37,512 nucleotides of DNA from positions 1 to 37,512 of the forward strand of contig JAHQVL010000090.1 in the NCBI GenBank assembly GCA_019634345.1. Reading direction: 5' to 3'. Shown here one piece after another: positions 16,599 through 24,520 of this stretch; within the stretch, counting starts at the first letter, position 1, and each line of letters starts with the position of its first letter. The notes beneath the pieces were generated by a model. It had not been told where the DNA came from. It did not search any database and saw nothing but the letters and a program-made list of their open reading frames with translations. This stretch comes from Rhodothermaceae bacterium. GTDB lineage: Bacteria > Bacteroidota > Rhodothermia > Rhodothermales > JAHQVL01. The translations under genes and the position numbers were made by a program.

Positions 16599-19226
16599 AT
16601 GTGGAGACTTCTACAGCGGGTAATCCCCCTCATTTGTATCGTATTTCTTGGTTTGTCTGGGCAAAGTTTTGCACAAATATCTGTCAGCTTGCCAAGTTCT
16701 CAAGGTGTTGTAAATAACAGTGGCACCATTCCTCTTTCAGTCGATGATCTAACCGGCCAGGGGGTGACTGCTTTCCAATTTGTTGTTACCTATGATCCCT
16801 CCGTGATTGAAATAACGAACGCAGCTGGTGCTGGTACGTTATCTGAAGGGAAGTTGCTTCTTAGTAACACTACAGTGTCTGGACAGATCAGTGTATCTGG
16901 GGCCTCCGATTTTGACTATGAGGGAGGAGGTATTCTTGTTAACCTGGAAGTGACCTATCTGAGCGAAGGGACGACTGATCTAACGATCAGCTCCTTTATG
17001 TTTAATGAGGGCACGCCAGCATCAACGAGTACAAACGGATCTGTGACGGTCACTAATGGACAAGGGCCTTCACCTGTAAACATATCAGTGCCGAATTCAT
17101 CAATTGGTACTGTAGATGAATCCCTTACTATCCCCGTCTCAGTAGATAATTTGACAGGAAAAGGTGTTCAGAGTTATGAATTCACTTTCACCTATGATGC
17201 AGCCGCCTTACGGGTTGATGGTGTGAATATCAACAATACACTCTCTGCCGGCACCAATCCCACAACCAACTCGGCTGTATCTGGACAATTTGTTGTTACC
17301 TGGTCATCAGGGAGTAATTTGTCGGGTGCGGGTACATTGATTGAGTTAATTACAACTCCTCTGAGTGCGGGAAATACAAGCATTAATCTCACAAACGTTG
17401 TTTTTAATACAGGATCCCCTTCTGCAACCGTATCTGGTGGCAGCATTACGATAAGTGATGTTGGCTCAGATATCGTTTCTGTTTCACTGCCCAGCCTTTC
17501 TGGAGAAGCTGGTGAGCAGTTGTTGATTCCAATCAACGTAAGTGATGTTACGGGTAAAGAGGCATCGGCCTTTGAAGCCACGATTGACTTTGACCCTGCG
17601 ATCATTCGTATCGATGGTGTTTCTCAAACAGGAACGCTGACAAACGGAACAGCGCCTATCCTTAACCTGGCAACTCCAGGAAAAGCTGTTTTATCATGGG
17701 CTGCAGTAACGGATTTGAGCGGAGCTGGTGTTCTTCTGAATTTTGAAGTTACGTTGTTGACTGCTGGTGTGAGTCCTTTCAGTTTTGACTCCTTTATATT
17801 TAATGAAGGCACTCCTGAGGTAGCTCTTGCCTCAGGGAATGTAAGTGTTGTTGATCCTGGTTCATCCATTGATGTTTCCTTGCCCTCAGGGATTACCGGT
17901 GATCGGGATACACAGATTTTAATACCAATGACAACCGAGAGCCTCACTGGAGAAAGCATTACCTCCTTTGTATACACGGTTACCTACAATCGGTCTGTAC
18001 TGGAAATTACCGGTTTGGATTTGACAGGGACAATCACAGATGGTGCACCTGTGTCAATCGACACAAGCACCCCGGGGCAGGTTATTGTTTCCTATTCTGG
18101 AACGACGCCCCTATCTGGAGAAGGTACATTGATGAACCTTGTGGCTGACTTGCTTGCTCCTGGGACCACTTCATTAAGTATTACTGCTTTCCAGTTTAAC
18201 AATGGAGATCCTGTTGCTCAGACTACGAACGGCCGAGTAACCGTTAATGGGCAGGCTACATTCGTTCAGGTGGTACACAATTCATCGGATGCTTCGGCTT
18301 TCGATGTATATATCAATGATGAGAAGCGAAAGGATGATCTGACCTACGCCGATGCCACAGAGTTTCTGAATGTGGAATCTAATCAAGCCAAGATAGAAAT
18401 TGTTGAAGCAAATGCAGCGAACAACTCATCACCCATTGCATCCCTTGTGGTTGTACTAGAAAACGGTAAGGACTATGTAGCGGTCATTAATGGGTTGGTG
18501 TCAGGTTCTGGCAAGCAGGCTATTGGATTGGTAATACAAGAGTCTCAGCAGGAGGCTGCTAGCGCCAATTCAGTCGGCCTTGTCATGTTTCAGGGGTCGC
18601 CAGATGCGCCGCCAATCAATGCGTACATCGTTGACGATTCAGGGCAATACAACAGAATAGCTACATTGGCGAAAGGGCTGGGTTTTGGTGAGTCTTTTCT
18701 GACCAATGAGTTTGAGCCAGGCGTATACAATATTGAAGTTACCCAAAATAACGGGCCTCGGATTGGGATCTATAGAGCCGACTTAACCCGTACGGGAGGG
18801 GCTTCATTGTTATTCATGGTACAAGGGTTTGTGAACCCCCTTATTGGTCAGCCGGATCTAGGAATGACGGTTTATGCTCCAGACGGACAAGGATTGCCGT
18901 TGCCTATTACTATTACAGTGAGCAACGAGGATATTGATGAGCTTCCACGTGCATTTAAAGTGCACGGGAATTACCCAAATCCTTTTAATCCTACTACAAC
19001 CATCCAATTTGATTTAGCAGAGCCTGCATCTGTTCGTGTAGAGATCTATGATATTTCCGGAAGAAATGTGCTGTCTATACCAGGGCGGCAATATCTTTCA
19101 GGCAATGACCACATAGCACAAGTAGACGCCTCAGGGCTTTCTTCAGGCATCTATATGTACAGGCTTATTGCTGAGAGTGGCCAGAATACATACGTTGAAT
19201 CTCGAAAGATGACACTCCTCAAGTGA
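16599..19226 (+). CDS. Large secreted protein: four cohesin-like modules, DUF4397, T9SS domain
   Basis: About 875 residues from the ATG at 16599, which starts a clean signal peptide (MWRLLQRVIPL..., cleavage after SFA). A GTG at 16542 would add 19 basic residues and is less likely. Four tandem cohesin-like modules of about 130 residues span roughly 26-550. Each opens with a (I/V)SVSLPS-type strand, has a YDP..(I/L).I strand pair, and all but the second end in F.FN.G.P followed by G.(V/I).V. Next is a DUF4397-like region (about 553-770: VQVVHNSSDASAFDVYIND and a second copy, VMFQGSPDAPPINAYIVDD). A T9SS type A domain with GNYPNPFNPTTTIQFDLAEP ends the protein. It is probably a cell-surface or released adhesion or scaffold protein. 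Partner ligand unknown. Confidence 0.85.
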   Translation: MWRLLQRVIPLICIVFLGLSGQSFAQISVSLPSSQGVVNNSGTIPLSVDDLTGQGVTAFQFVVTYDPSVIEITNAAGAGTLSEGKLLLSNTTVSGQISVSGASDFDYEGGGILVNLEVTYLSEGTTDLTISSFMFNEGTPASTSTNGSVTVTNGQGPSPVNISVPNSSIGTVDESLTIPVSVDNLTGKGVQSYEFTFTYDAAALRVDGVNINNTLSAGTNPTTNSAVSGQFVVTWSSGSNLSGAGTLIELITTPLSAGNTSINLTNVVFNTGSPSATVSGGSITISDVGSDIVSVSLPSLSGEAGEQLLIPINVSDVTGKEASAFEATIDFDPAIIRIDGVSQTGTLTNGTAPILNLATPGKAVLSWAAVTDLSGAGVLLNFEVTLLTAGVSPFSFDSFIFNEGTPEVALASGNVSVVDPGSSIDVSLPSGITGDRDTQILIPMTTESLTGESITSFVYTVTYNRSVLEITGLDLTGTITDGAPVSIDTSTPGQVIVSYSGTTPLSGEGTLMNLVADLLAPGTTSLSITAFQFNNGDPVAQTTNGRVTVNGQATFVQVVHNSSDASAFDVYINDEKRKDDLTYADATEFLNVESNQAKIEIVEANAANNSSPIASLVVVLENGKDYVAVINGLVSGSGKQAIGLVIQESQQEAASANSVGLVMFQGSPDAPPINAYIVDDSGQYNRIATLAKGLGFGESFLTNEFEPGVYNIEVTQNNGPRIGIYRADLTRTGGASLLFMVQGFVNPLIGQPDLGMTVYAPDGQGLPLPITITVSNEDIDELPRAFKVHGNYPNPFNPTTTIQFDLAEPASVRVEIYDISGRNVLSIPGRQYLSGNDHIAQVDASGLSSGIYMYRLIAESGQNTYVESRKMTLLK

Positions 19227-19255
19227 CATAGCACAACGAATTTCCTAACTAAGGC

Positions 19256-19296
19256 AGCAGGCCGTTCGGAACTCCCGGATGGCCTGCTTTGGTTTT
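19256..19296 (+). terminator. Rho-independent terminator after the T9SS gene pair
   Basis: AGCAGGCC (19256-19263) pairs perfectly with GGCCTGCT (19281-19288), followed by TTGGTTTTG. It lies 30 bp after the stop of the large secreted protein and closes that transcription unit. Confidence 0.75.
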
Positions 19297-19402
19297 GTGC
19301 AAACTAAACAGTTGGGAGCAGGTTGTAAGGTATCGCAATTGTTCAAGATTGGACGGAATTATTATATATTAGCCCACTATTTATGGGAATCCACCCGGGT
19401 TT

Positions 19403-20206
19403 ATGGATGTAGAACTGCTCATAATAGCCCTGCTTACCTTTGTTATTCATCTCATTGCTACCCTGGCATATGCTGTTCGGATAGCTGGTGTGCGGACGGG
19501 GAGAGTCGCAGTATCGATGGCTCTATTTAACATCTTGATGCTCATCTCCAGGACCTCAAACGCAATTCAGGCCCCATTGCTTGCTAAGAGGGTAGAGCTG
19601 AGCATTCTTGAGGGTTCAATGGAAGGTGGATTGAACGACTTTCGATTGATAATAGTAGCTGCATCACTGGCTACCCTTTTTGGAGCGTTTTTTATTCCTA
19701 CCTTTCAAAGGATGTTTACCCGTTTAGTGAATGCATTCAGTGTCTATCAGTCGGTCCCGAAGTTGTTGGTGCGCGTTTTTACATTCAAGGGGCTATCGCA
19801 TGCTAGAAGCTCTTTGCGCATTCCAATGCTTACGAATGTGAGTACTGCGATTAAGGGGAAACGAATATCATTCAATGTGATCGTATTTAACACCATCGCA
19901 GTAGCCATCTTTACAGTCGGCGTCCTGGCATCTATATATGCCGGCTATTTAAATCCAGAATTAAGAGCAACGGCTGGGCAGTTGTCAGCTGTCGTAAATG
20001 GAGTCGCAACCATTTTGCTGTTTGTATTTATAGACCCGCATATGTCGATGATTACCGATGAAGTTGTTAACGGGGAGCGGGAAGATGGTTTTTTGAGGCG
20101 TTCAGTGATCTGGTTGGTTGGGAGTCGCCTGGCTGGTACTCTGCTTGCTCAACTAATCCTTGTGCCCGGAGCGATATGGGTCGTTTTCATTGCTGAGTTG
20201 TTATAA
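19403..20206 (+). CDS. amj: Lipid II flippase Amj
   Basis: A 267-residue polytopic membrane protein matching the Amj (YdaH) family, which flips lipid II across the cytoplasmic membrane as an alternative to MurJ. The N-terminus, with HLIATLAYAVRIAGVRTGRV (about 16-35) and SMALFNILMLISRTSNAIQAP (about 38-58), is the family signature. Roughly six hydrophobic segments follow, including VIVFNTIAVAIFTVGVLAS and VNGVATILLFVFIDP. ATG at 19403 starts directly in the signature. It precedes the UbiA-like gene by 24 bp. No murJ or peptidoglycan genes are in the window, so whether it is the sole or a backup flippase is unknown. Confidence 0.92.
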   Translation: MDVELLIIALLTFVIHLIATLAYAVRIAGVRTGRVAVSMALFNILMLISRTSNAIQAPLLAKRVELSILEGSMEGGLNDFRLIIVAASLATLFGAFFIPTFQRMFTRLVNAFSVYQSVPKLLVRVFTFKGLSHARSSLRIPMLTNVSTAIKGKRISFNVIVFNTIAVAIFTVGVLASIYAGYLNPELRATAGQLSAVVNGVATILLFVFIDPHMSMITDEVVNGEREDGFLRRSVIWLVGSRLAGTLLAQLILVPGAIWVVFIAELL

Positions 20207-20230
20207 GCTGGATATTTCAAAGCACAAAAG

Positions 20231-21115
20231 ATGAACTCAGTTGGTATTCTTCAGAACCGCCTGCGAAGTTTTCTTCTCTATAGTAATTCTCATATTCCAC
20301 TCATTGCATTTGCACTTGTCAGCAGCACGTGGGTTGTCTTTAATCTTGAACCCTCTTGGGCCCTGGCTATAGTTGCAAGCTCGGGAGCGTTCATCGTTTA
20401 TCAACTAGATCGAGTATGGTTTACAAGCCCTGAGGACCAGATCAATCAGCCGGAACGCGTTAAGTGGTACCGTGATCATGCCGCTTATCAACAGGCTTCT
20501 ATAGGTTTCTGTGCCATCATAGGGTTTGTTGCATTGTTTTTTTTAAGGCCAGCAACACTTTGGATGGGGGTGCTTTTGGGGGGCGCAGGGATGATTTATT
20601 TAATGCCCTATGGTTCTCAATTGGTCAGGTTAAAAGGACATTGGTTAGCCAAACCGCTTTTTATAACCATTTGTTGGTCTGTTGGCGGTGTAATGCTGCC
20701 TTTGATTGAGAGTGGTGAGCGCGTGGATGGCATGGTTTGGGGCTTTCTCCTCTATCGAAGCTTATTGATTAGTTCGAATGTGTTGTTAGCGGATTTGCCC
20801 GATAAAATGGGAGATGCCAACTCTAATTTAGACACACTGGCTGTGTTGTTATCAAAGCGCTCGTTGATGCAGATCATTTTTTGTTTGTCGACACTCGCGT
20901 TGATTCTAGGAGGGAGCCAAGGCTTCCTATTAGACTGGCCGGCTCTCCTATATATTGATTTAGCAGGAGCAGTCTTCATGATAATGATGGCGAATCAGGC
21001 ATATCGAAACGAGGCTACAGATTCCCACTTTCTGTATGGTTATGTCAATGATTTGATTATTGGGTGGCCCCTGGTACCTGTTGCTCTATACTGGTTAAAT
21101 GGCATGGGTAGCTGA
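20231..21115 (+). CDS. UbiA-superfamily prenyltransferase-like membrane protein
   Basis: A 294-residue membrane protein with about eight hydrophobic segments, similar to divergent UbiA prenyltransferases. An Asp-containing motif YQLDRVW (D60), followed by EDQINQPERVKWY, stands where UbiA enzymes carry the first NDxxD diphosphate-binding motif. ADLPDKMGD (D188, D191, D195) stands for the second. The first motif is reduced compared with classical UbiA, so activity and acceptor are uncertain: quinone, haem, chlorophyll-like or phospholipid substrates are all known in the superfamily. It starts 24 bp after amj and is probably cotranscribed with it. Confidence 0.75.
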   Translation: MNSVGILQNRLRSFLLYSNSHIPLIAFALVSSTWVVFNLEPSWALAIVASSGAFIVYQLDRVWFTSPEDQINQPERVKWYRDHAAYQQASIGFCAIIGFVALFFLRPATLWMGVLLGGAGMIYLMPYGSQLVRLKGHWLAKPLFITICWSVGGVMLPLIESGERVDGMVWGFLLYRSLLISSNVLLADLPDKMGDANSNLDTLAVLLSKRSLMQIIFCLSTLALILGGSQGFLLDWPALLYIDLAGAVFMIMMANQAYRNEATDSHFLYGYVNDLIIGWPLVPVALYWLNGMGS

Positions 21116-21190
21116 CTGGATCAATTATGTTTTTATAATTAAATGAAGTGTTCGGGCCGATCATTTTTTAGATTAAACGCGTATATGTGG

Positions 21191-21208
21191 CTCAATTAAT
21201 TAATTGAG
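21191..21208. promoter_or_regulatory. 18-bp perfect palindrome upstream of asnS
   Basis: CTCAATTAATTAATTGAG is its own reverse complement. It sits 90-107 bp before the asnS start and 75 bp after the UbiA-like gene, a position suited to an operator or the upstream part of a promoter. Confidence 0.35.
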
Positions 21209-21230
21209 TATATTGCTGCTTTCAAAAAAT

Positions 21231-21268
21231 AGAGTCAATGGAACCACCTTTTCTAAGTGGTTTACTCT
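21231..21268 (+). promoter_or_regulatory. Hairpin in the asnS leader
   Basis: AACCAC (21242-21247) pairs with GTGGTT (21257-21262), and outer arms AGAGT (21231-21235) and ACTCT (21264-21268) extend the stem across an asymmetric internal loop. It ends 29 bp before the start codon and has no T-run, so it would be a leader structure rather than a terminator. Confidence 0.35.
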
Positions 21269-21297
21269 AGCATTCAGAAAATCAACTTTCAAATCTT

Positions 21298-22803
21298 GTG
21301 AAGATGGAATACACTACTATTGAGCAATTAAATAAATTTGAATCAAAAACAGTTGAATTAAAGGGCTGGGTCTATAATAAAAGAGGATCTAAGGGACTGT
21401 TTTTCATCGTGCTTCGTGATGGCACTGGACTGGTTCAATGTGTAGTGAATAATGGAGAAGTCAATGAAGCCAGTTGGGAAGTTGCGTCTAGCGCTACGCA
21501 AGAAAGCGCAATTATCGTTCAAGGAGTAGTCAATAAAGACGAGCGGCAAGTAGGAGGGTATGAACTTCAAGTCACTTCGTTAGAGCTTGTGAGTATTGCC
21601 GAGGAATATGCCATTTCTCCGAAGTCTCACGGTGTTGAGTTCTTGATGAACCATCGGCACCTATGGTTAAGGAGCCGAAGGCAGTGGGCCATCATGCGTA
21701 TACGTAATCGCATAATAATGTCTATACACAACTTCTTCCAGGAGAGCGGTTTTATTCAAGCAGATGCCCCCATCCTTACTGGAAATGCGGTAGAAGGAAC
21801 GTCTACGCTGTTTGAGATCGATTATTTTGGAGACCCGGCCTATTTAACGCAGAGCGGACAGTTATATGGGGAGGCGATGGCCATGGCGTTTGGTAAGATC
21901 TATACGTTTGGACCTACGTTTCGGGCAGAAAAGTCTAAGACACGCCGTCATCTAACAGAGTTTTGGATGATTGAGCCGGAAATGGCGTTTTATGACCTGG
22001 CAATGAATATGGACCTGGTGGAAGACTTTTTGGTGTATCTGGTGAAGGATGTGCTGGCAGATTGTAGTGTGGAACTGGACGTATTAGAGAGAGATATTGA
22101 AGCACTTAAACGGGTAGAAAAACCATTTCCCCGAGTCCATTACAGCGAAGCTGTTGATTTGTTGAAAAGTGACAAGACGTGGGATATGATATCGGAAGAG
22201 ATTGCTGCACTGAAAGCCGAAGTTCCTGTCTTAGAGGCAGAGTTGGCAGACAACAAGAAGCGATACGGTCAGGCTAAGAAATGGGAGAAGAAAAAAATAG
22301 ACGCCCGTGAGATTGAGATAAATCAGCGGCAAGAAGAGATCAAGGAAAGCCTGAGAAATCTACCAGAATGGCAAGAATCTGCACGAAATTTTGAGTGGGG
22401 TAGTGATTTTGGTGGTAGTGATGAAACTTTGTTGACCCGGCATTACGATCGGCCTATTATTGTGCATCGATACCCGGCAAAGATAAAAGCCTTTTATATG
22501 AAGCGGGACCCAGAGGATGATAGGCTAGCGCTTGGAATGGATGTATTGGCGCCTGAGGGATACGGTGAAATTGTAGGGGGTGGAGAGCGAGCTACAGATA
22601 TAACGTTTTTAGAGGATCAAATAGCCGCTCACAACCTGCCTATTGAAGTGTTTAAATGGTATCTGGATTTGAGGAGATTTGGTTCTGTTCCCCATAGTGG
22701 CTTTGGGTTGGGGCTCGAACGAATGGTAACCTGGATTTGTGGATTGTCCCATGTAAGAGAAACCATCCCCTTTCCTCGCTTATTGGGGAGGCTCCATCCA
22801 TAA
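21298..22803 (+). CDS. asnS: Asparaginyl-tRNA synthetase with helical insertion
   Basis: A 501-residue class II aminoacyl-tRNA synthetase charging tRNA-Asn. The N-terminal OB fold (about 17-100: VELKGWVYNKRGSKGLFFIVLRD) binds the anticodon. The catalytic domain shows motif 2 (FGPTFRAEKSKTRRHLTEFWMIEPE, 204-228) and motif 3 (GFGLGLERMVTWI, 468-480). It is longer than the E. coli enzyme (466) because of a charged, probably coiled-coil insertion at about 296-362 (EEIAALKAEVPVLEAELADN and KKWEKKKIDAREIEINQRQ). After it the normal sequence resumes with FEWGSDFGGSDE. The GTG at 21298 and the ATG at 21304 are two codons apart and both are possible; GTG is given. Confidence 0.96.
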   Translation: MKMEYTTIEQLNKFESKTVELKGWVYNKRGSKGLFFIVLRDGTGLVQCVVNNGEVNEASWEVASSATQESAIIVQGVVNKDERQVGGYELQVTSLELVSIAEEYAISPKSHGVEFLMNHRHLWLRSRRQWAIMRIRNRIIMSIHNFFQESGFIQADAPILTGNAVEGTSTLFEIDYFGDPAYLTQSGQLYGEAMAMAFGKIYTFGPTFRAEKSKTRRHLTEFWMIEPEMAFYDLAMNMDLVEDFLVYLVKDVLADCSVELDVLERDIEALKRVEKPFPRVHYSEAVDLLKSDKTWDMISEEIAALKAEVPVLEAELADNKKRYGQAKKWEKKKIDAREIEINQRQEEIKESLRNLPEWQESARNFEWGSDFGGSDETLLTRHYDRPIIVHRYPAKIKAFYMKRDPEDDRLALGMDVLAPEGYGEIVGGGERATDITFLEDQIAAHNLPIEVFKWYLDLRRFGSVPHSGFGLGLERMVTWICGLSHVRETIPFPRLLGRLHP

Positions 22804-22927
22804 AAAAGGTGGGTTCGTTTCTAGAAATGAATACGATACAATTCCGTTGATGCGTTTAATAAATGATTAGCGGAGAGTGGATGGTGCCAACCTTCATAAA
22901 TACTTGTAAGCCGTACTTAATAAAGAA

Positions 22928-23668
22928 ATGAAAACGAACGTACTTTATATTTATCTATTGTTTTTTTTAGGAGCATTGCTCTTCCATTATCCAAATGATT
23001 TAATGGCGCAACAGAATGACGAATTAAAAAGACTAGTGAGTGTGAGTGGGGAGGGGACCGTAAAAGTTATGCCCGATATGGCTTCGGTTCGCTTTGGTGT
23101 AGTCGTGAGAAACGGAGATCCGGAAGAAGCCCGGCGCATTAATGCAGAGACTTCCAGGGAAGCGATGAATACGATTCGAGAGCTAGGTATTGAAGACTCA
23201 AAATTAAGTCTTCAGACATTGCGACTCCAGCCGGTTCGGGAGTACGACCAAGAAACTCGCCGGCAAGTGGAAAAAGGATATGAGGCGACCCGGGAATTGG
23301 TCGTGGTTGTTGAAGATTTAGATCAACTCCCCACATTGGTAGCTGAAATTGTGCAAAAAGGAGCGAATCGTTTAAATGGGATTACGTACGGATTAAAGAA
23401 CAAGGATGCTGCGAAAGATGAAGCGCTTGTTCTGGCCGTTCAGAGAGCAAGGATTAAGGCAGAATTAATGGGGTCCACACTAGGAGTGCGATTGGGGCAG
23501 GTGGTTCAGATTCAAGAAGAGGGTATGAGTTTTCCTCAACCTGTTATCATGCGAGAAGCCGCTCCCCAGGTAATGATGTCAAAGGCTGCAGCTCCTGAGC
23601 CAGATGCCTATGCCGCCGGAGAAATGGAAGTAAAGGCGAGTGTTCGAGTTACGTTTGAATTGGAATAG
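22928..23668 (+). CDS. SIMPL (DUF541) domain exported protein
   Basis: A 246-residue protein with an N-terminal signal peptide (about 1-28, MKTNVLYIYLLFFLGALLF, cleaved near LMAQQ). A SIMPL/DUF541 domain follows, recognisable by VSVSGEGTVKVMPDMASVRFGV (first strands), then SLQTLRLQPVREYD and GYEATRELVVVVEDL, and the second half with A..DEALVLAVQRARIKAE. SIMPL proteins are periplasmic or outer-membrane associated, form ring assemblies in some species, and lack a firm common function. The following nitroreductase-like gene starts 5 bp after its stop, so the two are in one operon. Confidence 0.9.
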   Translation: MKTNVLYIYLLFFLGALLFHYPNDLMAQQNDELKRLVSVSGEGTVKVMPDMASVRFGVVVRNGDPEEARRINAETSREAMNTIRELGIEDSKLSLQTLRLQPVREYDQETRRQVEKGYEATRELVVVVEDLDQLPTLVAEIVQKGANRLNGITYGLKNKDAAKDEALVLAVQRARIKAELMGSTLGVRLGQVVQIQEEGMSFPQPVIMREAAPQVMMSKAAAPEPDAYAAGEMEVKASVRVTFELE

Positions 23669-23673
23669 AAGAT

Positions 23674-24339
23674 ATGGCAGTGACTAATCATGTACCCTTA
23701 GTGTATGATCGTTATAGTGCGGAAGAGATGGAGCGCAGAGCAGAAGCATTCTACGAGCTGATGAATAAGCGGCGTTCCATCCGTTATTTTTCTGATGATC
23801 CTGTTCCCAGGGAGTTGATTGAAAAAGCGATACTCACCGCGAATACAGCCCCAAGCGGTGCCCACATGCAACCATGGACCTTTGTTGCGATCAGTTCGCC
23901 AGACATGAAGAGAGAGATTCGAATTGCTGCTGAAAAAGAGGAGAAAGAGAGCTATGAAGGCCGGATGTCTCAGGAATGGCTTGATGCATTAGCGCCGTTT
24001 GGTACAACGTGGGAGAAACCGTTTCTGGAGACGGTGCCCTGGATTGTTGTCTGTTTTGCGCAGAGCTATGGCCTGGATGCTTCGGGAGATAAAATTAAAC
24101 ACTATTATGTACAGGAGAGCTGTGGAATAGCGTGTGGGATGTTTATTTCAGCGCTGCATAATATGGGGCTTGCCACACTTACTCATACACCGAGCCCAAT
24201 GCGGTTTTTGGGTAATATTCTTCAACGCCCCAAGAATGAGAAACCCTATATTTTATTTCCTATTGGCTACCCGAGTGATGACGCTGTAGTACCTGATTTG
24301 CAGCGAAAATCGCTAGAAATGTGTAGCCAGTGGCTCTAG
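23674..24339 (+). CDS. Iodotyrosine deiodinase-like flavoprotein (nitroreductase family)
   Basis: A 221-residue nitroreductase-fold FMN protein of the iodotyrosine deiodinase (IYD) branch. The FMN-binding segments NKRRSIRYFS (31-40) and APSGAHMQPWTF (59-70) are present. The lid carries E90, Y94 and K115, with spacings 4 and 21, the same as E157, Y161 and K182 of human IYD, which hold the halotyrosine amino and carboxyl groups. The membrane anchor of animal IYD is absent, as in known bacterial homologues. It may reductively dehalogenate halotyrosines using reduced FMN, though the physiological substrate is not established by sequence. It follows the SIMPL gene by 5 bp. Confidence 0.85.
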   Translation: MAVTNHVPLVYDRYSAEEMERRAEAFYELMNKRRSIRYFSDDPVPRELIEKAILTANTAPSGAHMQPWTFVAISSPDMKREIRIAAEKEEKESYEGRMSQEWLDALAPFGTTWEKPFLETVPWIVVCFAQSYGLDASGDKIKHYYVQESCGIACGMFISALHNMGLATLTHTPSPMRFLGNILQRPKNEKPYILFPIGYPSDDAVVPDLQRKSLEMCSQWL

Positions 24340-24441
24340 ATACCAGTTACTGTTCTGATGTGTCATATTGGCATGACCGCGTTTTATCGTTCAAAATGAC
24401 AGGCAGAATTTGCTTAGATCTGTTCGATTTTTGTTCAATTT

Positions 24442-24460
24442 AAAAGATCGTTTATCTTTT
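24442..24460. promoter_or_regulatory. Inverted repeat just upstream of the hrcA promoter
   Basis: AAAAGAT (24442-24448) and ATCTTTT (24454-24460) are perfect arms around CGTTT. The repeat ends 6 bp before the proposed -35 element. It does not resemble the CIRCE element normally bound by HrcA (TTAGCACTC-N9-GAGTGCTAA). Confidence 0.35.
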
Positions 24461-24466
24461 GGTTCA

Positions 24467-24495
24467 TTGATACTGACGATACGACGTACTATATA
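24467..24495 (+). promoter_or_regulatory. Sigma-70-like promoter for hrcA
   Basis: TTGATA (24467-24472) and TATATA (24490-24495) are separated by 17 bp, the preferred spacing. This places transcription start near 24502, about 20 bp before the hrcA start codon. Confidence 0.45.
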
Positions 24496-24520
24496 GAGTA
24501 ATATTAATCAGGCAAGGCTT

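Noticed and set aside
17192..17977. Long minus-strand frames (117 and 137 codons) inside the cohesin-like gene
   Set aside because: Shadows of the Ser/Thr/Gly/Val-rich coding strand; low-complexity products without family features.
19279..19530. 83-codon frame overlapping the start of amj
   Set aside because: Cys-rich out-of-frame translation of the terminator and the amj signature region; amj is far better supported.
21123..21140. AATTAT-GTTTTT-ATAATT repeat as terminator of the UbiA-like gene
   Set aside because: Six A/T pairs only and no T-run after it; too weak to call.
21116..21297. T-box riboswitch before asnS
   Set aside because: No T-box conserved core and no terminator/antiterminator pair; only simple inverted repeats.
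24340..24520. CIRCE element before hrcA
   Set aside because: No TTAGCACTC or GAGTGCTAA half-site in the intergenic region; the repeat there is AT-rich and different.
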